A program made the position numbers and the translations under genes. The notes beneath the pieces were generated by a model. It was given only the letters and a program-made list of their open reading frames with translations. It did no database searches and had not been told where the DNA came from. This document shows, piece by piece, positions 8,305 to 18,155 of a stretch of 64,000 nt of DNA (positions within the stretch are counted from its first letter, which is position 1; every line of letters starts with the position of its first letter). This stretch comes from Aliiroseovarius salicola (GTDB lineage: Bacteria > Pseudomonadota > Alphaproteobacteria > Rhodobacterales > Rhodobacteraceae): positions 372,001 through 436,000 of the forward strand of contig NZ_JAQIIO010000003.1 of NCBI RefSeq assembly GCF_027891095.1, read 5' to 3'.

Positions 8305-8334
8305 AAAAGGCCCCCCGAACGGGAGGCCCTTTCT
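8305..8334 (-). terminator. Terminator of scoAB
   Basis: On the minus strand the stem GGCCTCCC / GGGGGGCC (one G-U pair) with a GTTC loop is followed by TTTTCGCTTTT, just after the scoB stop codon. Confidence 0.8.
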
Positions 8335-8353
8335 GATCAGGTAGGGTCAAATC

Positions 8354-8983
8354 TTAGTTGACGATGGTCGCCTCGGTTGCGGCGCGCAGCTCGTCCTCAG
8401 ACACGCCATCGGCGGTCTCGACGATCTTCAGGCCACCCTCAACAACATCCAGCACACCCAAGTTTGTGATGATGCGGTCAACAACCGATTGCCCGGTCAG
8501 GGGCAGTGTACAGGCCTTGAGGACCTTGCTGTCGCCATGCTTGTTGGTGTGATCCATCACAACCACCACACGGCCAACACCAGCCACCAGATCCATAGCG
8601 CCGCCCATGCCTTTGACCAGCTTGCCGGGGATCATCCAGTTGGCGAGGTCGCCGTTTTCCGCCACTTCCATCGCGCCCAGGATCGCCATGGCGATCTTGC
8701 CGCCACGGATCATGCCGAAGCTCATCGAGCTGTCGAAATAGGCGGTTTGCGGCAGTTCGGTGATGGTCTGCTTGCCGGCGTTGATGAGGTCGGCGTCGAT
8801 CTCATCCTCGGTCGGGAAGGGGCCCATGCCCAGCATGCCGTTTTCCGATTGCAGGGTCACGGTCACACCCTCGGGGATGTAGTTGGACACCAGCGTCGGG
8901 ATGCCGATGCCGAGGTTCACATACCAACCGTCCTGCAGTTCCTGTGCCGCGCGAGCGGCCATTTGATTGCGGTCCCAAGCCAT
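8354..8983 (-). CDS. scoB: 3-oxoacid CoA-transferase subunit B
   Basis: Beta subunit (209 residues) of succinyl-CoA:3-ketoacid CoA-transferase, which activates acetoacetate with CoA from succinyl-CoA. The catalytic Glu motif is [10 protein letters not shown] (about 46-55), preceded by the [10 protein letters not shown] glycine loop. It is separated from scoA by 3 nt. The window also encodes leucine breakdown, one product of which is acetoacetate, so the pair may serve that flux, as well as PHB or ketone-body use. Length matches the stand-alone subunit. Confidence 0.93.
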   Translation of the reverse strand: MAWDRNQMAARAAQELQDGWYVNLGIGIPTLVSNYIPEGVTVTLQSENGMLGMGPFPTEDEIDADLINAGKQTITELPQTAYFDSSMSFGMIRGGKIAMAILGAMEVAENGDLANWMIPGKLVKGMGGAMDLVAGVGRVVVVMDHTNKHGDSKVLKACTLPLTGQSVVDRIITNLGVLDVVEGGLKIVETADGVSEDELRAATEATIVN

Positions 8984-8986
8984 GTC

Positions 8987-9700
8987 TTAAGCCTCCCGGA
9001 TGGTGCGTTGTTCGATGCGCTTCTCGTGCTCGCCTTGGATGATGCGATGCACGTAGATGCCCGGCAGATGGATCGAGTCCGGATCCAGCGAGCCGGTCGG
9101 CACGATTTCTTCGACTTCGACCACGCAGGTTTTGCCGCACATGGCAGCCGGCGGGTTGAAGTTGCGGGCGGTCTTGCGGAAGACAAGGTTGCCGGTTTCG
9201 TCGGCTTTCCAGGCTTTCACGATGGACAGATCGGCAAAGATGCCTTCTTCCATGATATAGGTCTCGGCTTCGCCATTCGGGCCGGTGGGGAAGTCTTTGT
9301 GCTCTTTGCCCTCGGCAATCACGGTGCCCACGCCGGTCTTGGTGTAAAAGCCGGGGATGCCGTGACCGGCGGCGCGCATGCGCTCGGCCAGCGTGCCCTG
9401 CGGATTGAATTCCAGCTCCAGCTCACCCGAGAGATACTGGCGCATGAATTCCGCGTTCTCGCCCACGTAAGACGAGATCATTTTCTTCACCTGCTTGGTT
9501 TGCAGCAGGATGCCAATGCCGAAATCGTCAACGCCCGCATTGTTCGACGCAAAGGTCAGATCCTTCACGCCACTTTCCTTGATCGCGTTCAGCAGAAGTT
9601 CGGGGATGCCGCACAGTCCAAACCCGCCCGCGGCAATCAGCATGTCGTCGGACAGAAGGCCGTCCAGGGCCTCGGCCGCCGAGCCGTATACCTTTTTCAT
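8987..9700 (-). CDS. scoA: 3-oxoacid CoA-transferase subunit A
   Basis: Alpha subunit (237 residues) of the CoA-transferase; the CoA-binding glycine loop is IAAGGFGLCGIPELL near the N-terminus. The frame is open upstream to 9895, but the ATG at 9700 has AGAGGA about 8 nt before it and matches the family start (MKKVYGSAAEALDG). First gene of the scoAB operon, divergent from the SLC13-type transporter, with which it shares a 186-bp intergenic region. Confidence 0.93.
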   Translation of the reverse strand: MKKVYGSAAEALDGLLSDDMLIAAGGFGLCGIPELLLNAIKESGVKDLTFASNNAGVDDFGIGILLQTKQVKKMISSYVGENAEFMRQYLSGELELEFNPQGTLAERMRAAGHGIPGFYTKTGVGTVIAEGKEHKDFPTGPNGEAETYIMEEGIFADLSIVKAWKADETGNLVFRKTARNFNPPAAMCGKTCVVEVEEIVPTGSLDPDSIHLPGIYVHRIIQGEHEKRIEQRTIREA

Positions 9701-9886
9701 GAAAACTTTCCTCTCGTCAGTTCTGCGCAAGTTCTGGCGTGAGGAGGTTGTGGTGTCAACGAAACAGGGGTGAAAATGGCTGTTTCGGGTATTTCTACTA
9801 TGTCGTTTTCCTGTTTGTGCGCGCAATTTTCTTGCTGGCTGCAAATTTCTGTTAAGAATGGGGAAAAGAAAAATATCGGAGGGGCA

Positions 9887-11770
9887 ATGGAACAATTGGC
9901 ATTCACATTCGAAATGGGCGTGGTCTGCGCGATGCTGGGCTTCACCGTGTTTTTATTTGTATCCGAGATTGTTCGAATAGATCTTGCCGCGATCCTTGTT
10001 CTGGTGATTTTGGGGATCCTCAGTTATCACCCCGCTCTGGCCAATCTTGCGGACGTCAATCAACTGTTTAACGGGTTTGCGTCAAACGCGGTGATTTCGA
10101 TCATTGCGGTGATGATTGTCGGTGCGGGCCTTGATAAAACCGGGATCATGAACAAGGTTGCCGCCACGATCATGCAGCGTGGCGGTGCGTCCGAAAAACG
10201 GATCCAGCCCATTGTTGCAGGGACGGTAGGGGTCATTTCCAGTTTCATGCAAAACGTGGGGGCCGCCGCCCTGTTTTTGCCCGTAATCAGCCGGATTTCT
10301 ACCCGTTCGGGCATACCAATGAACCGGCTCGCCATGCCGATGGGCTTTTGTGCAATCCTTGGTGGGACCATGACTATGGTTGGTTCTTCTCCATTGATTT
10401 TGTTGAATGATTTGCTTCAAACTGCCAACTCCAGCCTGCCAGAAAACCAACAGATGGAGCTTTTCGGGCTGTTCTCGGTCGCTCCGGTCGGGGTGGTTCT
10501 GGTTCTCAGCGGTATTCTCTATTTCCTGCTCTTGGGGCGCTGGGTTCTGCCCGAAAGCGGGACGGTTAGTGATACGTCGGTCGGGCAGGGCACATCGGAT
10601 TATCTCAAGCGCGTTTACGGTCTTACGGCGTCTGTTTACGAGGTCGAAGTGCCGGGCGACAGCCCGTTGGTCGGGAAAATCCTGGCGGATGTGAACCTTG
10701 AAAACCACCTCTACATCATCTCGACATTTTATCGCGGCAAAACCTCGATGGTGCAGGTTTTGACGGCCGAGATCGCCGCCCCCTGTCGGCTTGCGATTAT
10801 CGGGAAAAAGGATGAGGTCGATTGCTTTGCCGAGAAATACGGGTTGAAAGTGCGTCCGCAACTTGATGTCTTCACAGAAGAATTTGCCGCCACAAACGCC
10901 GGGATCGCCGAATTGGTGATCCCACCTGAATCGGACCTGATCGGCAAGTCCCCGCGTGAGCTCCTGTTGCGCAAGACATATGGTCTTTCTCTTCTGGCCA
11001 TCCATCGCCGGGAAGAGACATTGAGCCACGTGGAGACAGATGACCACGAGCCAACCCAGATTGGCCTGGAGAAATTTGAGCTGGGCGATATGCTTGTGAC
11101 CCATACGCGTTGGGACAATCTAACCCGCCTTCAGGGCAATCAGAATTTCGTCATCATGACATCCGATTTCCCACAGGAAGAACTGCGGCCGCATAAAGTG
11201 GGCTGGGCAATGCTGTTTTTTGCGCTGTCGCTGTCGCTGATCCTCTTTACCGACGTGCGCCTGTCGCTGTGTCTTCTAACCGGGGCTGTCGGGATGCTCT
11301 TGTCGCGTGTGTTGTCAATTGACGAGGCTTACAATGCGGTTGGCTGGAATACCGTATTCCTGCTCGCGTGCCTTATCCCACTGGGGCAGGCGGTGCAAAA
11401 CACCGGTACCGCAGAGTGGATTGCCCAGCAAATTCTGACGGCCCTTGATGGTTGGCCTATCTGGTCACTTCAGGCAGGCATCGCGGTGCTCGCTACAGGA
11501 TTTTCGCTGGTGATGTCCAATGTCGGGGCCACCGTCCTTCTGGTCCCGCTTGCTGTGTCGATTGCCGTGGCAGCCGGGGCGAGCCCGGCGCTCTTTGCGC
11601 TCACCGTAGCAATCTCAACTTCCAATTCGTTCATCATCCCAACCCATCAGGTGAACGCACTGATTATGGGACCGGCAAGCTACAAAGTGAAAGACTTCGT
11701 CAAGGCTGGCGGCATTATGACTGTGCTCTTCCTTGTGATCTCGCTGATCATGCTGAACATCGTGTTCTGA
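9887..11770 (+). CDS. SLC13/DASS-type anion permease with central RCK_C domains
   Basis: A 627-residue membrane transporter. Two hydrophobic halves (about 1-220 and 430-627) flank a soluble stretch holding two TrkA_C-like domains, recognisable by YEVEVPGDSPLVGK and LVIPPESDLIGKSPREL. The halves carry SxxN-type hairpin motifs (GGTMTMVGSSPLILLND and STSNSFIIPTHQ) as in sodium-coupled dicarboxylate/sulfate carriers. The substrate cannot be told from sequence. The start at 9887 is set by GGAGGGG just upstream; the frame runs open from 9770. Divergent from scoAB. Confidence 0.82.
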   Translation: MEQLAFTFEMGVVCAMLGFTVFLFVSEIVRIDLAAILVLVILGILSYHPALANLADVNQLFNGFASNAVISIIAVMIVGAGLDKTGIMNKVAATIMQRGGASEKRIQPIVAGTVGVISSFMQNVGAAALFLPVISRISTRSGIPMNRLAMPMGFCAILGGTMTMVGSSPLILLNDLLQTANSSLPENQQMELFGLFSVAPVGVVLVLSGILYFLLLGRWVLPESGTVSDTSVGQGTSDYLKRVYGLTASVYEVEVPGDSPLVGKILADVNLENHLYIISTFYRGKTSMVQVLTAEIAAPCRLAIIGKKDEVDCFAEKYGLKVRPQLDVFTEEFAATNAGIAELVIPPESDLIGKSPRELLLRKTYGLSLLAIHRREETLSHVETDDHEPTQIGLEKFELGDMLVTHTRWDNLTRLQGNQNFVIMTSDFPQEELRPHKVGWAMLFFALSLSLILFTDVRLSLCLLTGAVGMLLSRVLSIDEAYNAVGWNTVFLLACLIPLGQAVQNTGTAEWIAQQILTALDGWPIWSLQAGIAVLATGFSLVMSNVGATVLLVPLAVSIAVAAGASPALFALTVAISTSNSFIIPTHQVNALIMGPASYKVKDFVKAGGIMTVLFLVISLIMLNIVF

Positions 11771-11774
11771 CGAC

Positions 11775-11810
11775 AAAAAAGCCCCGTCGATTACTCGGCG
11801 GGGCTTTTTG
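11775..11810. terminator. Bidirectional terminator between transporter and topA
   Basis: The stem GCCCCGTCG / CGGCGGGGC (one G-U pair) with an ATTACT loop is flanked by A6 and T5 runs, between two convergent genes. Confidence 0.87.
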
Positions 11811-11829
11811 TTCATTCTGAACAGAGAGT

Positions 11830-14394
11830 TTACTTCTTTGCAGCGGCTTTTTTCTTTGGGGCAGCCTTTTTGCGGGCAGGCTTTTTCTTTGCTGCTTTTT
11901 CCGCGATCAGCGCCACGGCCATCTCCATGGTCACGTCTTCGGGCTTCACATCGTTGGGGATCGTGGCATTCACCTTTTCCCATTTCACGTAGGGGCCATA
12001 GCGTCCGTCCAGAACGTTCACCGCACCACCGCCTTCGGGGTGTTCCCCCAATTCCTTGAGAGCTTTGGCGGCGGTTCTCCCACGCCCGCGACCCGGATTT
12101 GCACGTTTTTCGGCTAGCATTTCCACCGCGCGGTTCATGCCAATTTCAAAGACGTCGAGCGTTTCCTTGAGATTCACATAGACCGGCTTTTCCTCGTCCG
12201 GGCGCTGGTGTGCAATGTAGGGGCCGAACCGGCCCAGGTTGGACTGTACCATCCCCCCATCCGGGTGCTGGCCGATGTCGCGCGGCAGGGTCAGAAGCGT
12301 TAGGGCCTGCTCGAAAGTAAGCTCATTCGGACCCCAACCGGGCAGGAATTCCTTGCCCTGTTTGGGCAGGGAAGAGCGTGGCGGTTTCTTATTTTCCGGT
12401 GTGGCTTCGCCGCGTTGCACATAGGGACCAAAACGGCCGGATTTCAGGTGAATTTCGTCACCATTATCCTCGCCCAGAACGCGTTCATACCCTTCTGCCC
12501 CTTCACCCGAAATCGGTCGGGTGTAGTTGCATTCCGGGTAATTGCCGCAGCCGACAAACCCACCAGTGCGCGAAGTCTTGAGGTGCAGCTTGCCTTCACC
12601 ACATTTCGGGCAGATGCGCGGATCCGATCCATCCTCGCGCGGTGGGTAAAGCTGCGGAGCCAGAGCGGCGTCCAGTTTGTCGAGCACTTCTGAAATGCGC
12701 AGCTCGGATGTTTCGCCAATGGCGGCGGAAAAGTCGCGCCAGAAACGGGTCAGCACATCCTTGTAATTGGCGTCCCCGGCCGAGATTTCGTCCAGCTCTT
12801 CTTCGAGGTTCGCGGTGAACTCATAGCCCACATATTTGCGGAAGAAGTTGACCAAGAAGATGGTCACGATCCGGCCTTTGTCCTCGGGGAACAGGCGGTT
12901 CTTGTCCTTCCGGACATACTCGCGGTCCTGGATCGTGGTGATCACCGACGCATAGGTCGAAGGGCGACCGATGCCCAGCTCTTCCATGCGTTTTACCAGC
13001 GTGGCCTCGGTGTAACGGGGCGGGGGCTGGGTGAAGTGTTGTTCGGGCGTGATGTTGCGTTTGTCAGCGGCTTCGCCCTGCATGATCTGCGGCAGGCGCT
13101 TGTCGCCATCATCAACAACCGCATCATCGCGGCCTTCTTCGTAAACCTTCAGAAATCCTTCGAACACAACCACTTGTCCGGTGGCGCGCAGGCCAACCTG
13201 ACCGTCATCCGATCCAATTTCAACGGTCGTGCGCTCAAACCGCGCGCTTTCCATCTGGCTGGCAAGCGTACGCTTCCAGATCAGGTCGTAAAGCTTGCGT
13301 TGATCGGGTTCGAGCTTGGCAAGGTCCTGGGCCGATACACTCATATCCGTTGGGCGGATACATTCGTGTGCTTCCTGCGCGTTCTTGGCCTTGTTCTTGT
13401 AAACACGCGGGTTGGGCGGGATGAACTCCTTGCCGTAGCGTGCGGTGATTGCTTCACGGGCTTCAGCCACGGCTTCCGGTGCCATGTCGATCCCGTCGGT
13501 CCGCATATAGGTGATGTACCCGGCTTCATAGAGCCGTTGTGCGGTGGACATGGTTTGCCGGGCACCAAAGCCGAATTTGCGGCTGGCTTCCTGCTGCAAT
13601 GTCGAGGTCATAAAGGGTGCGGAGGGGTTGCGGTTGGCGGGTTTCGCCTCGACCGAGCGCACCATCAGATCACGTGAGGAAATCGCCTGCACCGCCATCT
13701 CGGCGGCAGTTTCATTCTCAAGGCTGTGCTTCTCGAGCTTGTCGCCGCCCAGCACGGTCAGCTTCGCTTCGAATTCCTGCCCTCGCGGGGTGGAAAGAAG
13801 AGCTTTGACCGACCAATATTCCTTGTTGTTGAAGGCTTCGATTTCCTGCTCGCGCTCCACGATCAGGCGCAGGCAGACCGATTGCACACGGCCAGCTGAG
13901 CGGGCACCGGGCAGTTTGCGCCACAGCACCGGCGACAGGTTGAAGCCCACAAGGTAATCCAGCGCGCGGCGGGCGAGGTAAGCCTCGACCAAATCGCTGT
14001 CCACCTGGCGCGGGTTGGCCATCGCATCCAGAACCGCATCCTTGGTGATCGCGTTAAAAGTCACGCGCGAAACCGGCGTGTCCTTCTTGATTGACCGGCG
14101 TTTGCGCAGCGCTTCTTCGAGGTGCCATGAAATTGCTTCCCCTTCGCGATCGGGGTCGGTTGCGAGGATCAGTGCGTTGTCTTCTTTCAGCGCATCGGCA
14201 ATGGCACGGACGTGTTTTTTGGAATCATTGCCCACCTCCCATGTCATATCGAACCCGTGGTCAGGGTCGACCGACCCGTTCTTGGCTGGCAGGTCACGTA
14301 CATGGCCGTAAGAGGCCAACACGGTGTAATCCTTGCCAAGATATTTATTGATGGTTTTGGCCTTGGCCGGGCTTTCGACAACAACGACGGGCAT
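11830..14394 (-). CDS. topA: DNA topoisomerase I
   Basis: Type IA topoisomerase (854 residues) that relaxes negative supercoils. It has a Toprim domain (VVVVESPAKAKT with its Glu, and ATDPDREGE), and the active-site Tyr lies in GYITYMRTDG (Tyr296). One four-Cys zinc ribbon (CPKCGEGK...GCGNYPEC) precedes several TopoI_C repeats (for example SGRFGPYVQRG, LGRFGPYIAH and DGRYGPYVKW). The last 24 residues are almost all Lys, Ala and Pro, a basic DNA-binding tail seen in alphaproteobacterial TopA. The start at 14394 is set by GAGGA 6 nt upstream; an ATG six codons earlier is less likely. Confidence 0.95.
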   Translation of the reverse strand: MPVVVVESPAKAKTINKYLGKDYTVLASYGHVRDLPAKNGSVDPDHGFDMTWEVGNDSKKHVRAIADALKEDNALILATDPDREGEAISWHLEEALRKRRSIKKDTPVSRVTFNAITKDAVLDAMANPRQVDSDLVEAYLARRALDYLVGFNLSPVLWRKLPGARSAGRVQSVCLRLIVEREQEIEAFNNKEYWSVKALLSTPRGQEFEAKLTVLGGDKLEKHSLENETAAEMAVQAISSRDLMVRSVEAKPANRNPSAPFMTSTLQQEASRKFGFGARQTMSTAQRLYEAGYITYMRTDGIDMAPEAVAEAREAITARYGKEFIPPNPRVYKNKAKNAQEAHECIRPTDMSVSAQDLAKLEPDQRKLYDLIWKRTLASQMESARFERTTVEIGSDDGQVGLRATGQVVVFEGFLKVYEEGRDDAVVDDGDKRLPQIMQGEAADKRNITPEQHFTQPPPRYTEATLVKRMEELGIGRPSTYASVITTIQDREYVRKDKNRLFPEDKGRIVTIFLVNFFRKYVGYEFTANLEEELDEISAGDANYKDVLTRFWRDFSAAIGETSELRISEVLDKLDAALAPQLYPPREDGSDPRICPKCGEGKLHLKTSRTGGFVGCGNYPECNYTRPISGEGAEGYERVLGEDNGDEIHLKSGRFGPYVQRGEATPENKKPPRSSLPKQGKEFLPGWGPNELTFEQALTLLTLPRDIGQHPDGGMVQSNLGRFGPYIAHQRPDEEKPVYVNLKETLDVFEIGMNRAVEMLAEKRANPGRGRGRTAAKALKELGEHPEGGGAVNVLDGRYGPYVKWEKVNATIPNDVKPEDVTMEMAVALIAEKAAKKKPARKKAAPKKKAAAKK

Positions 14395-14615
14395 GCAATC
14401 CTCACGACTCAATGGGACCGCCGGGCGGCCTTGTATCTGGGGGCTGTAGATGTGGCCTCGATGGGGGGCTTGTCAATGGCGCTTCTCTCTATAATAGGGG
14501 CAACAGTGTCGCGCCCCCTTTAGGGGGCGGAAAAATGCTGGGTGAAATTGGGTGAGGCAGAACATTTGTGGAACGCCCTCTTCCCCTAAGATCGGCGGAT
14601 TGATAAAGAGGCGAT

Positions 14616-17018
14616 ATGAGCGATATTGATGACGACGATCTGTTCGAAGCCTTTGACGCGGGTGAACCTGCGAAACTCTCGCTGTCGCAGCGGGCGATGG
14701 GAATGGCGGCTGAACGCCCCGCGCCCTATCTTGATGGATTGAACCCGGCACAGCGTGAGGCAGTTGAGGTGTTGGACGGTCCTGTTCTGATGCTTGCGGG
14801 CGCTGGAACCGGTAAAACCAAGGCGCTGACCACGCGGATTGCGCATCTCTTGAACACCGGTACAGCGCGACCGAATGAGATCCTCGCCGTAACCTTCACC
14901 AATAAAGCTGCGCGCGAAATGAAAGATCGTGTGGCGGGCTTGTTGGGGCAAACGGTTGAGGGGATGCCCTGGATGGGGACGTTTCACTCGATCGGGGTGA
15001 AGCTTTTGCGGCGCCATGCCGAGCTTGTGGGATTGAAATCCAACTTCACCATTCTGGATACGGATGACCAGATTCGGCTGATGAAACAGCTGATTGTCGC
15101 GGCGAATATCGACGAGAAACGCTGGCCCGCGCGGCTGCTGTCTGGTGTGATCGACAATTGGAAGAACCGCGCGTGGACACCTGCGCAAGTGCCGACCGGA
15201 GAGGCCTCTGCGTTTAACGGGCAGGGGGTGGATCTTTATCACCAGTACCAGGAACGGCTGAAAACGCTGAACGCTTGCGACTTCGGTGACCTGCTGCTCC
15301 ACACTGTGACCATCTTCCAGAAGCATGAGGACATTCTGGGCCAATATCAGCGCTGGTTCCGCTACATCCTTGTCGACGAATACCAAGATACCAACGTCGC
15401 CCAGTATCTCTGGCTGCGCTTACTCGCGGCGGGGCACAAGAACATCTGCTGCGTAGGGGATGATGACCAGTCGATCTATGGATGGCGCGGCGCCGAGGTG
15501 GGTAATATCCTGCGGTTCGAGGCGGATTTCCCCGGTGCAAAAGTGGTCAAGCTGGAACAGAACTACCGCTCCACCGCGCATATTCTGGGCGCTGCTGCGG
15601 GTGTTATTCGCGGCAATGAAGGCCGGTTGGGCAAAGAGCTTTGGACCGACGCCGAGGGCGGTGAGAAGGTGCGCCTGATTGGCCATTGGGACGGCGATGA
15701 AGAGGCCCGCTGGGTCGGCGAAGAGATTGAGGCGATGCAGCGTGGCACACGTGGGCAGGATCCAAGGTCGCTTGACGATATGGCAATCCTTGTCCGTGCC
15801 TCGCACCAGATGCGCGCCTTTGAGGATCGGTTCCTGACCATTGGGCTACCTTACCGCGTGATTGGCGGCCCTCGGTTTTACGAGCGGATGGAAATCCGTG
15901 ATGCGATGGCCTATTTCCGGTTGGCTGTGTCGCAGGACGATGATCTGGCGTTTGAGCGGATCGTGAATACCCCGCGCCGGGGGCTGGGCGACAAGGCGGT
16001 GCAGACCATTCAGGTCACGGCGCGCACGAACGGTGTGTCGCTGGTCGAAGGGGCAAAGCTTGCCGTGGAGCAAGGTGCAATTAAGGGCAAGGGTGGCAAG
16101 GGGCTGGCGGAGCTCGTGGCCGGGCTTGATCGTTGGCACAAGAAGCTTAACGACGAGGCGGATACCCATGTGGAATTGGCCGAAATGATCCTTGATGAGT
16201 CGGGCTATACCGGCCATTGGCAAAACGACAAGACGCCAGAAGCACCGGGACGGCTTGAAAACCTCAAGGAGCTTGTGAAGGCGCTGGAGGGATTTGAGAA
16301 CCTGCAAGGCTTCCTCGAGCATGTCAGCCTGATCATGGACAATGAGAGCGAAGACGCTGAGGAGAAGGTGACCATCATGACCCTGCACGCGGCCAAGGGG
16401 CTGGAATACCCCGCCGTATTCCTGCCGGGCTGGGAAGACGGGCTTTTCCCGTCGCAGCGGTCGATGGATGAAAGCGGGTTGAAGGGCCTCGAAGAAGAAC
16501 GCAGGCTCGCCTATGTGGGCATCACCCGCGCCGAAGAAGTCTGCACCATTTCATTTGCCGCGAATCGACGCGTTTATGGCCAGTGGCAATCGCAACTTCC
16601 CTCGCGATTTGTCGATGAACTGCCGGAAGAACATGTCGAGGTGCTGACCCCGCCCGGTCTTTACGGCGGCGGTTATGGGGCTGCGTCTGGGGGCGGCTAT
16701 GGCAGCTCGCAGATCGAAGAGCGTGCGGTGCGGGCCGACGCCTATAACTCGCCCGGATGGAAGCGGATGCAGGCCAATACTGGCGGGCGCCTGCGGGCCA
16801 AACCCAGCCCGAACGAGGCCAAGGGGCTGGTGATTGATCTTGAGGCCACAAGTTCCTTCACGCAGGGAGACCGCGTGTTCCACAACAAGTTCGGCTATGG
16901 CACCGTGATGGGGATAGAGGGCGACAAGTTGGATATCGAGTTCGACAAAGCGGGCGCCAAGAAAGTAATCGCGAAGTTCATCGTGCCTGCGGCGGAGGCG
17001 GGTGATATCCCGTTCTGA
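14616..17018 (+). CDS. uvrD: UvrD/PcrA-type DNA helicase
   Basis: Superfamily 1A 3'-5' helicase (800 residues) of nucleotide excision and mismatch repair. The motifs in order are: Walker A AGAGTGKT (61-68), motif II VDEYQDT, motif III GDDDQSIYGWRG, motif IV QNYRST, motif V TLHAAKGLEYP and motif VI RLAYVGITRAEE. The C-terminal end has the Tudor-like module GDRVFHNKFGYGTV that binds RNA polymerase in PcrA/UvrD proteins. The acidic N-terminus (DIDDDDLFEAFD) is a family variant. Divergent from topA. Confidence 0.93.
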   Translation: MSDIDDDDLFEAFDAGEPAKLSLSQRAMGMAAERPAPYLDGLNPAQREAVEVLDGPVLMLAGAGTGKTKALTTRIAHLLNTGTARPNEILAVTFTNKAAREMKDRVAGLLGQTVEGMPWMGTFHSIGVKLLRRHAELVGLKSNFTILDTDDQIRLMKQLIVAANIDEKRWPARLLSGVIDNWKNRAWTPAQVPTGEASAFNGQGVDLYHQYQERLKTLNACDFGDLLLHTVTIFQKHEDILGQYQRWFRYILVDEYQDTNVAQYLWLRLLAAGHKNICCVGDDDQSIYGWRGAEVGNILRFEADFPGAKVVKLEQNYRSTAHILGAAAGVIRGNEGRLGKELWTDAEGGEKVRLIGHWDGDEEARWVGEEIEAMQRGTRGQDPRSLDDMAILVRASHQMRAFEDRFLTIGLPYRVIGGPRFYERMEIRDAMAYFRLAVSQDDDLAFERIVNTPRRGLGDKAVQTIQVTARTNGVSLVEGAKLAVEQGAIKGKGGKGLAELVAGLDRWHKKLNDEADTHVELAEMILDESGYTGHWQNDKTPEAPGRLENLKELVKALEGFENLQGFLEHVSLIMDNESEDAEEKVTIMTLHAAKGLEYPAVFLPGWEDGLFPSQRSMDESGLKGLEEERRLAYVGITRAEEVCTISFAANRRVYGQWQSQLPSRFVDELPEEHVEVLTPPGLYGGGYGAASGGGYGSSQIEERAVRADAYNSPGWKRMQANTGGRLRAKPSPNEAKGLVIDLEATSSFTQGDRVFHNKFGYGTVMGIEGDKLDIEFDKAGAKKVIAKFIVPAAEAGDIPF

Positions 17019-17108
17019 TCCGCATGGTTCACCACCATTGACGCGCATCAATGCTAATATCCGTTTAAAAACCTATCGTGATGGCACCTTTTTGAAAGGA
17101 GCCATTCG

Positions 17109-17816
17109 ATGCCCGTTCAACCCACATTTCGAACCCATGCTATTTTCGCTGGTATTTTCTTCATTATCGCAACCGCGTTTCTGTTTGTTGGCGAAGCCTT
17201 TTACAAACCCGGTCTGACGCCGCCGGACGTGATGGCAAAGGCGGTTGCGGCCAAAGCACAAATCAGATTGGGGATCCTGATCGAGTTTTCCTGCGTGTTG
17301 GCGATCCCCTTGATTGCCATCACGCTTTACCCGGTTCTTCGGCTGGTCAGCCCGATGCTGGCCGTTGGCTATGTCGGATTTCGTGTTTTTGAGGCGGCCC
17401 TGTTTGCCAACATGGAAATCGACAGGATGTTTGTGCTGGCTCTGTCTGAGACACTGGCTGCGCACCCGTCGGTGTCGCCGGAAACATTGGAGGTTCTTGC
17501 GCAGAGCCTGATCGGAGGCGCAGCCTGGTCGGGGACCAGCGGCCCGATTTACAATCTGGTTTTTGTCATTGGGATGTTGATGCTCAACTGGATGTTATGG
17601 GACTCACGGCTGGTGCCGCGCTGGATTGCCGGATGGGGGCTGATATCGGCGATGGTCTTGGGGTCAATCGCGGTCACCGTGTTTTTCACATCGATCCCCG
17701 ACACCCTTGCAATCGCGCTTATCGCACCCTTGGCCATTCAGGAAATGGTCCTTGCGCTGTGGTTCATCTTCAAAGGATTTGACCAGACGGCCCTTGCGCG
17801 TGCTTTGAACGCTTAA
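17109..17816 (+). CDS. DUF4386-type integral membrane protein
   Basis: A 235-residue protein with about six hydrophobic segments; the pattern AGIFFIIATAFLFVG, GYVGFRVFEA and the late LVPRWIAGWGLI fits the DUF4386 family, whose function is unknown. The ribosome site AAAGGAG lies about 7 nt before the ATG. It stands 90 bp downstream of uvrD and is convergent with the sRNA array on the minus strand. No catalytic residues can be recognised. Confidence 0.75.
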   Translation: MPVQPTFRTHAIFAGIFFIIATAFLFVGEAFYKPGLTPPDVMAKAVAAKAQIRLGILIEFSCVLAIPLIAITLYPVLRLVSPMLAVGYVGFRVFEAALFANMEIDRMFVLALSETLAAHPSVSPETLEVLAQSLIGGAAWSGTSGPIYNLVFVIGMLMLNWMLWDSRLVPRWIAGWGLISAMVLGSIAVTVFFTSIPDTLAIALIAPLAIQEMVLALWFIFKGFDQTALARALNA

Positions 17817-17896
17817 CGGATCAGCATCTCAATAAGCGATGTCTGTGGGTTGACCGCGCGTCCCTGTCCGGGACCATCCAATTCGAAGGGTAAGAC

Positions 17897-17976
17897 AAAA
17901 AAACGGCGTTGCCCGGGAGGAGGTGGGCAACGCCGTTCTTTGTCTGATGCGGTCCTCAGGGAGGAGGAGAAGACCG
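17897..17976 (-). ncRNA. CcsR-like sRNA unit 4, ending in the array terminator
   Basis: Two hairpins on the minus strand, each with CCUCCUCCC in the loop. The first (17950-17976) has an 8-bp stem with one G-U pair. The second (17902-17937) has a perfect 13-bp stem AACGGCGTTGCCC / GGGCAACGCCGTT and is followed by seven U residues, so it also acts as an intrinsic terminator for the whole DUF1127-sRNA transcript. Confidence 0.82.
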
Positions 17977-17990
17977 GCTCAGGGCGCGTT

Positions 17991-18052
17991 CAGGTCAGGG
18001 AGGAGGAGACCTGTCAGCGATGTGGATGACCCCGGGAGGAGGTGGGGCATCC
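17991..18052 (-). ncRNA. CcsR-like sRNA unit 3
   Basis: Two hairpins on the minus strand with CCUCCUCCC loops: 18024-18052 (stem GGATG-CCCC with one bulged base) and 17991-18013 (6-bp stem CAGGTC / GACCTG). The 10-nt spacer between them matches the short within-pair spacing of the other units. Confidence 0.8.
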
Positions 18053-18063
18053 GAAACTTTGGG

Positions 18064-18137
18064 GCGGCAGCCTCCTAGGGAGGAGGAATGGAGGCTGCCG
18101 CATCCCGAGGCCTGCATAAAGGGAGGAGGAGCAGGCC
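18064..18137 (-). ncRNA. CcsR-like sRNA unit 2
   Basis: Two hairpins on the minus strand with CCUCCUCCC loops: 18109-18137 (7-bp stem GGCCTGC / GCAGGCC, extended by CCG/CGG beyond a bulge) and 18064-18101 (perfect 12-bp stem GCGGCAGCCTCC / GGAGGCTGCCGC). Confidence 0.82.
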
Positions 18138-18155
18138 CGGAAAAAGTGATCGACT

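Noticed and set aside
8489-9742. Long plus-strand reading frame opposite scoB and scoA.
   Set aside because: It runs across two well-identified genes on the other strand and its composition (His, Val, Gly rich) is typical of a shadow frame.
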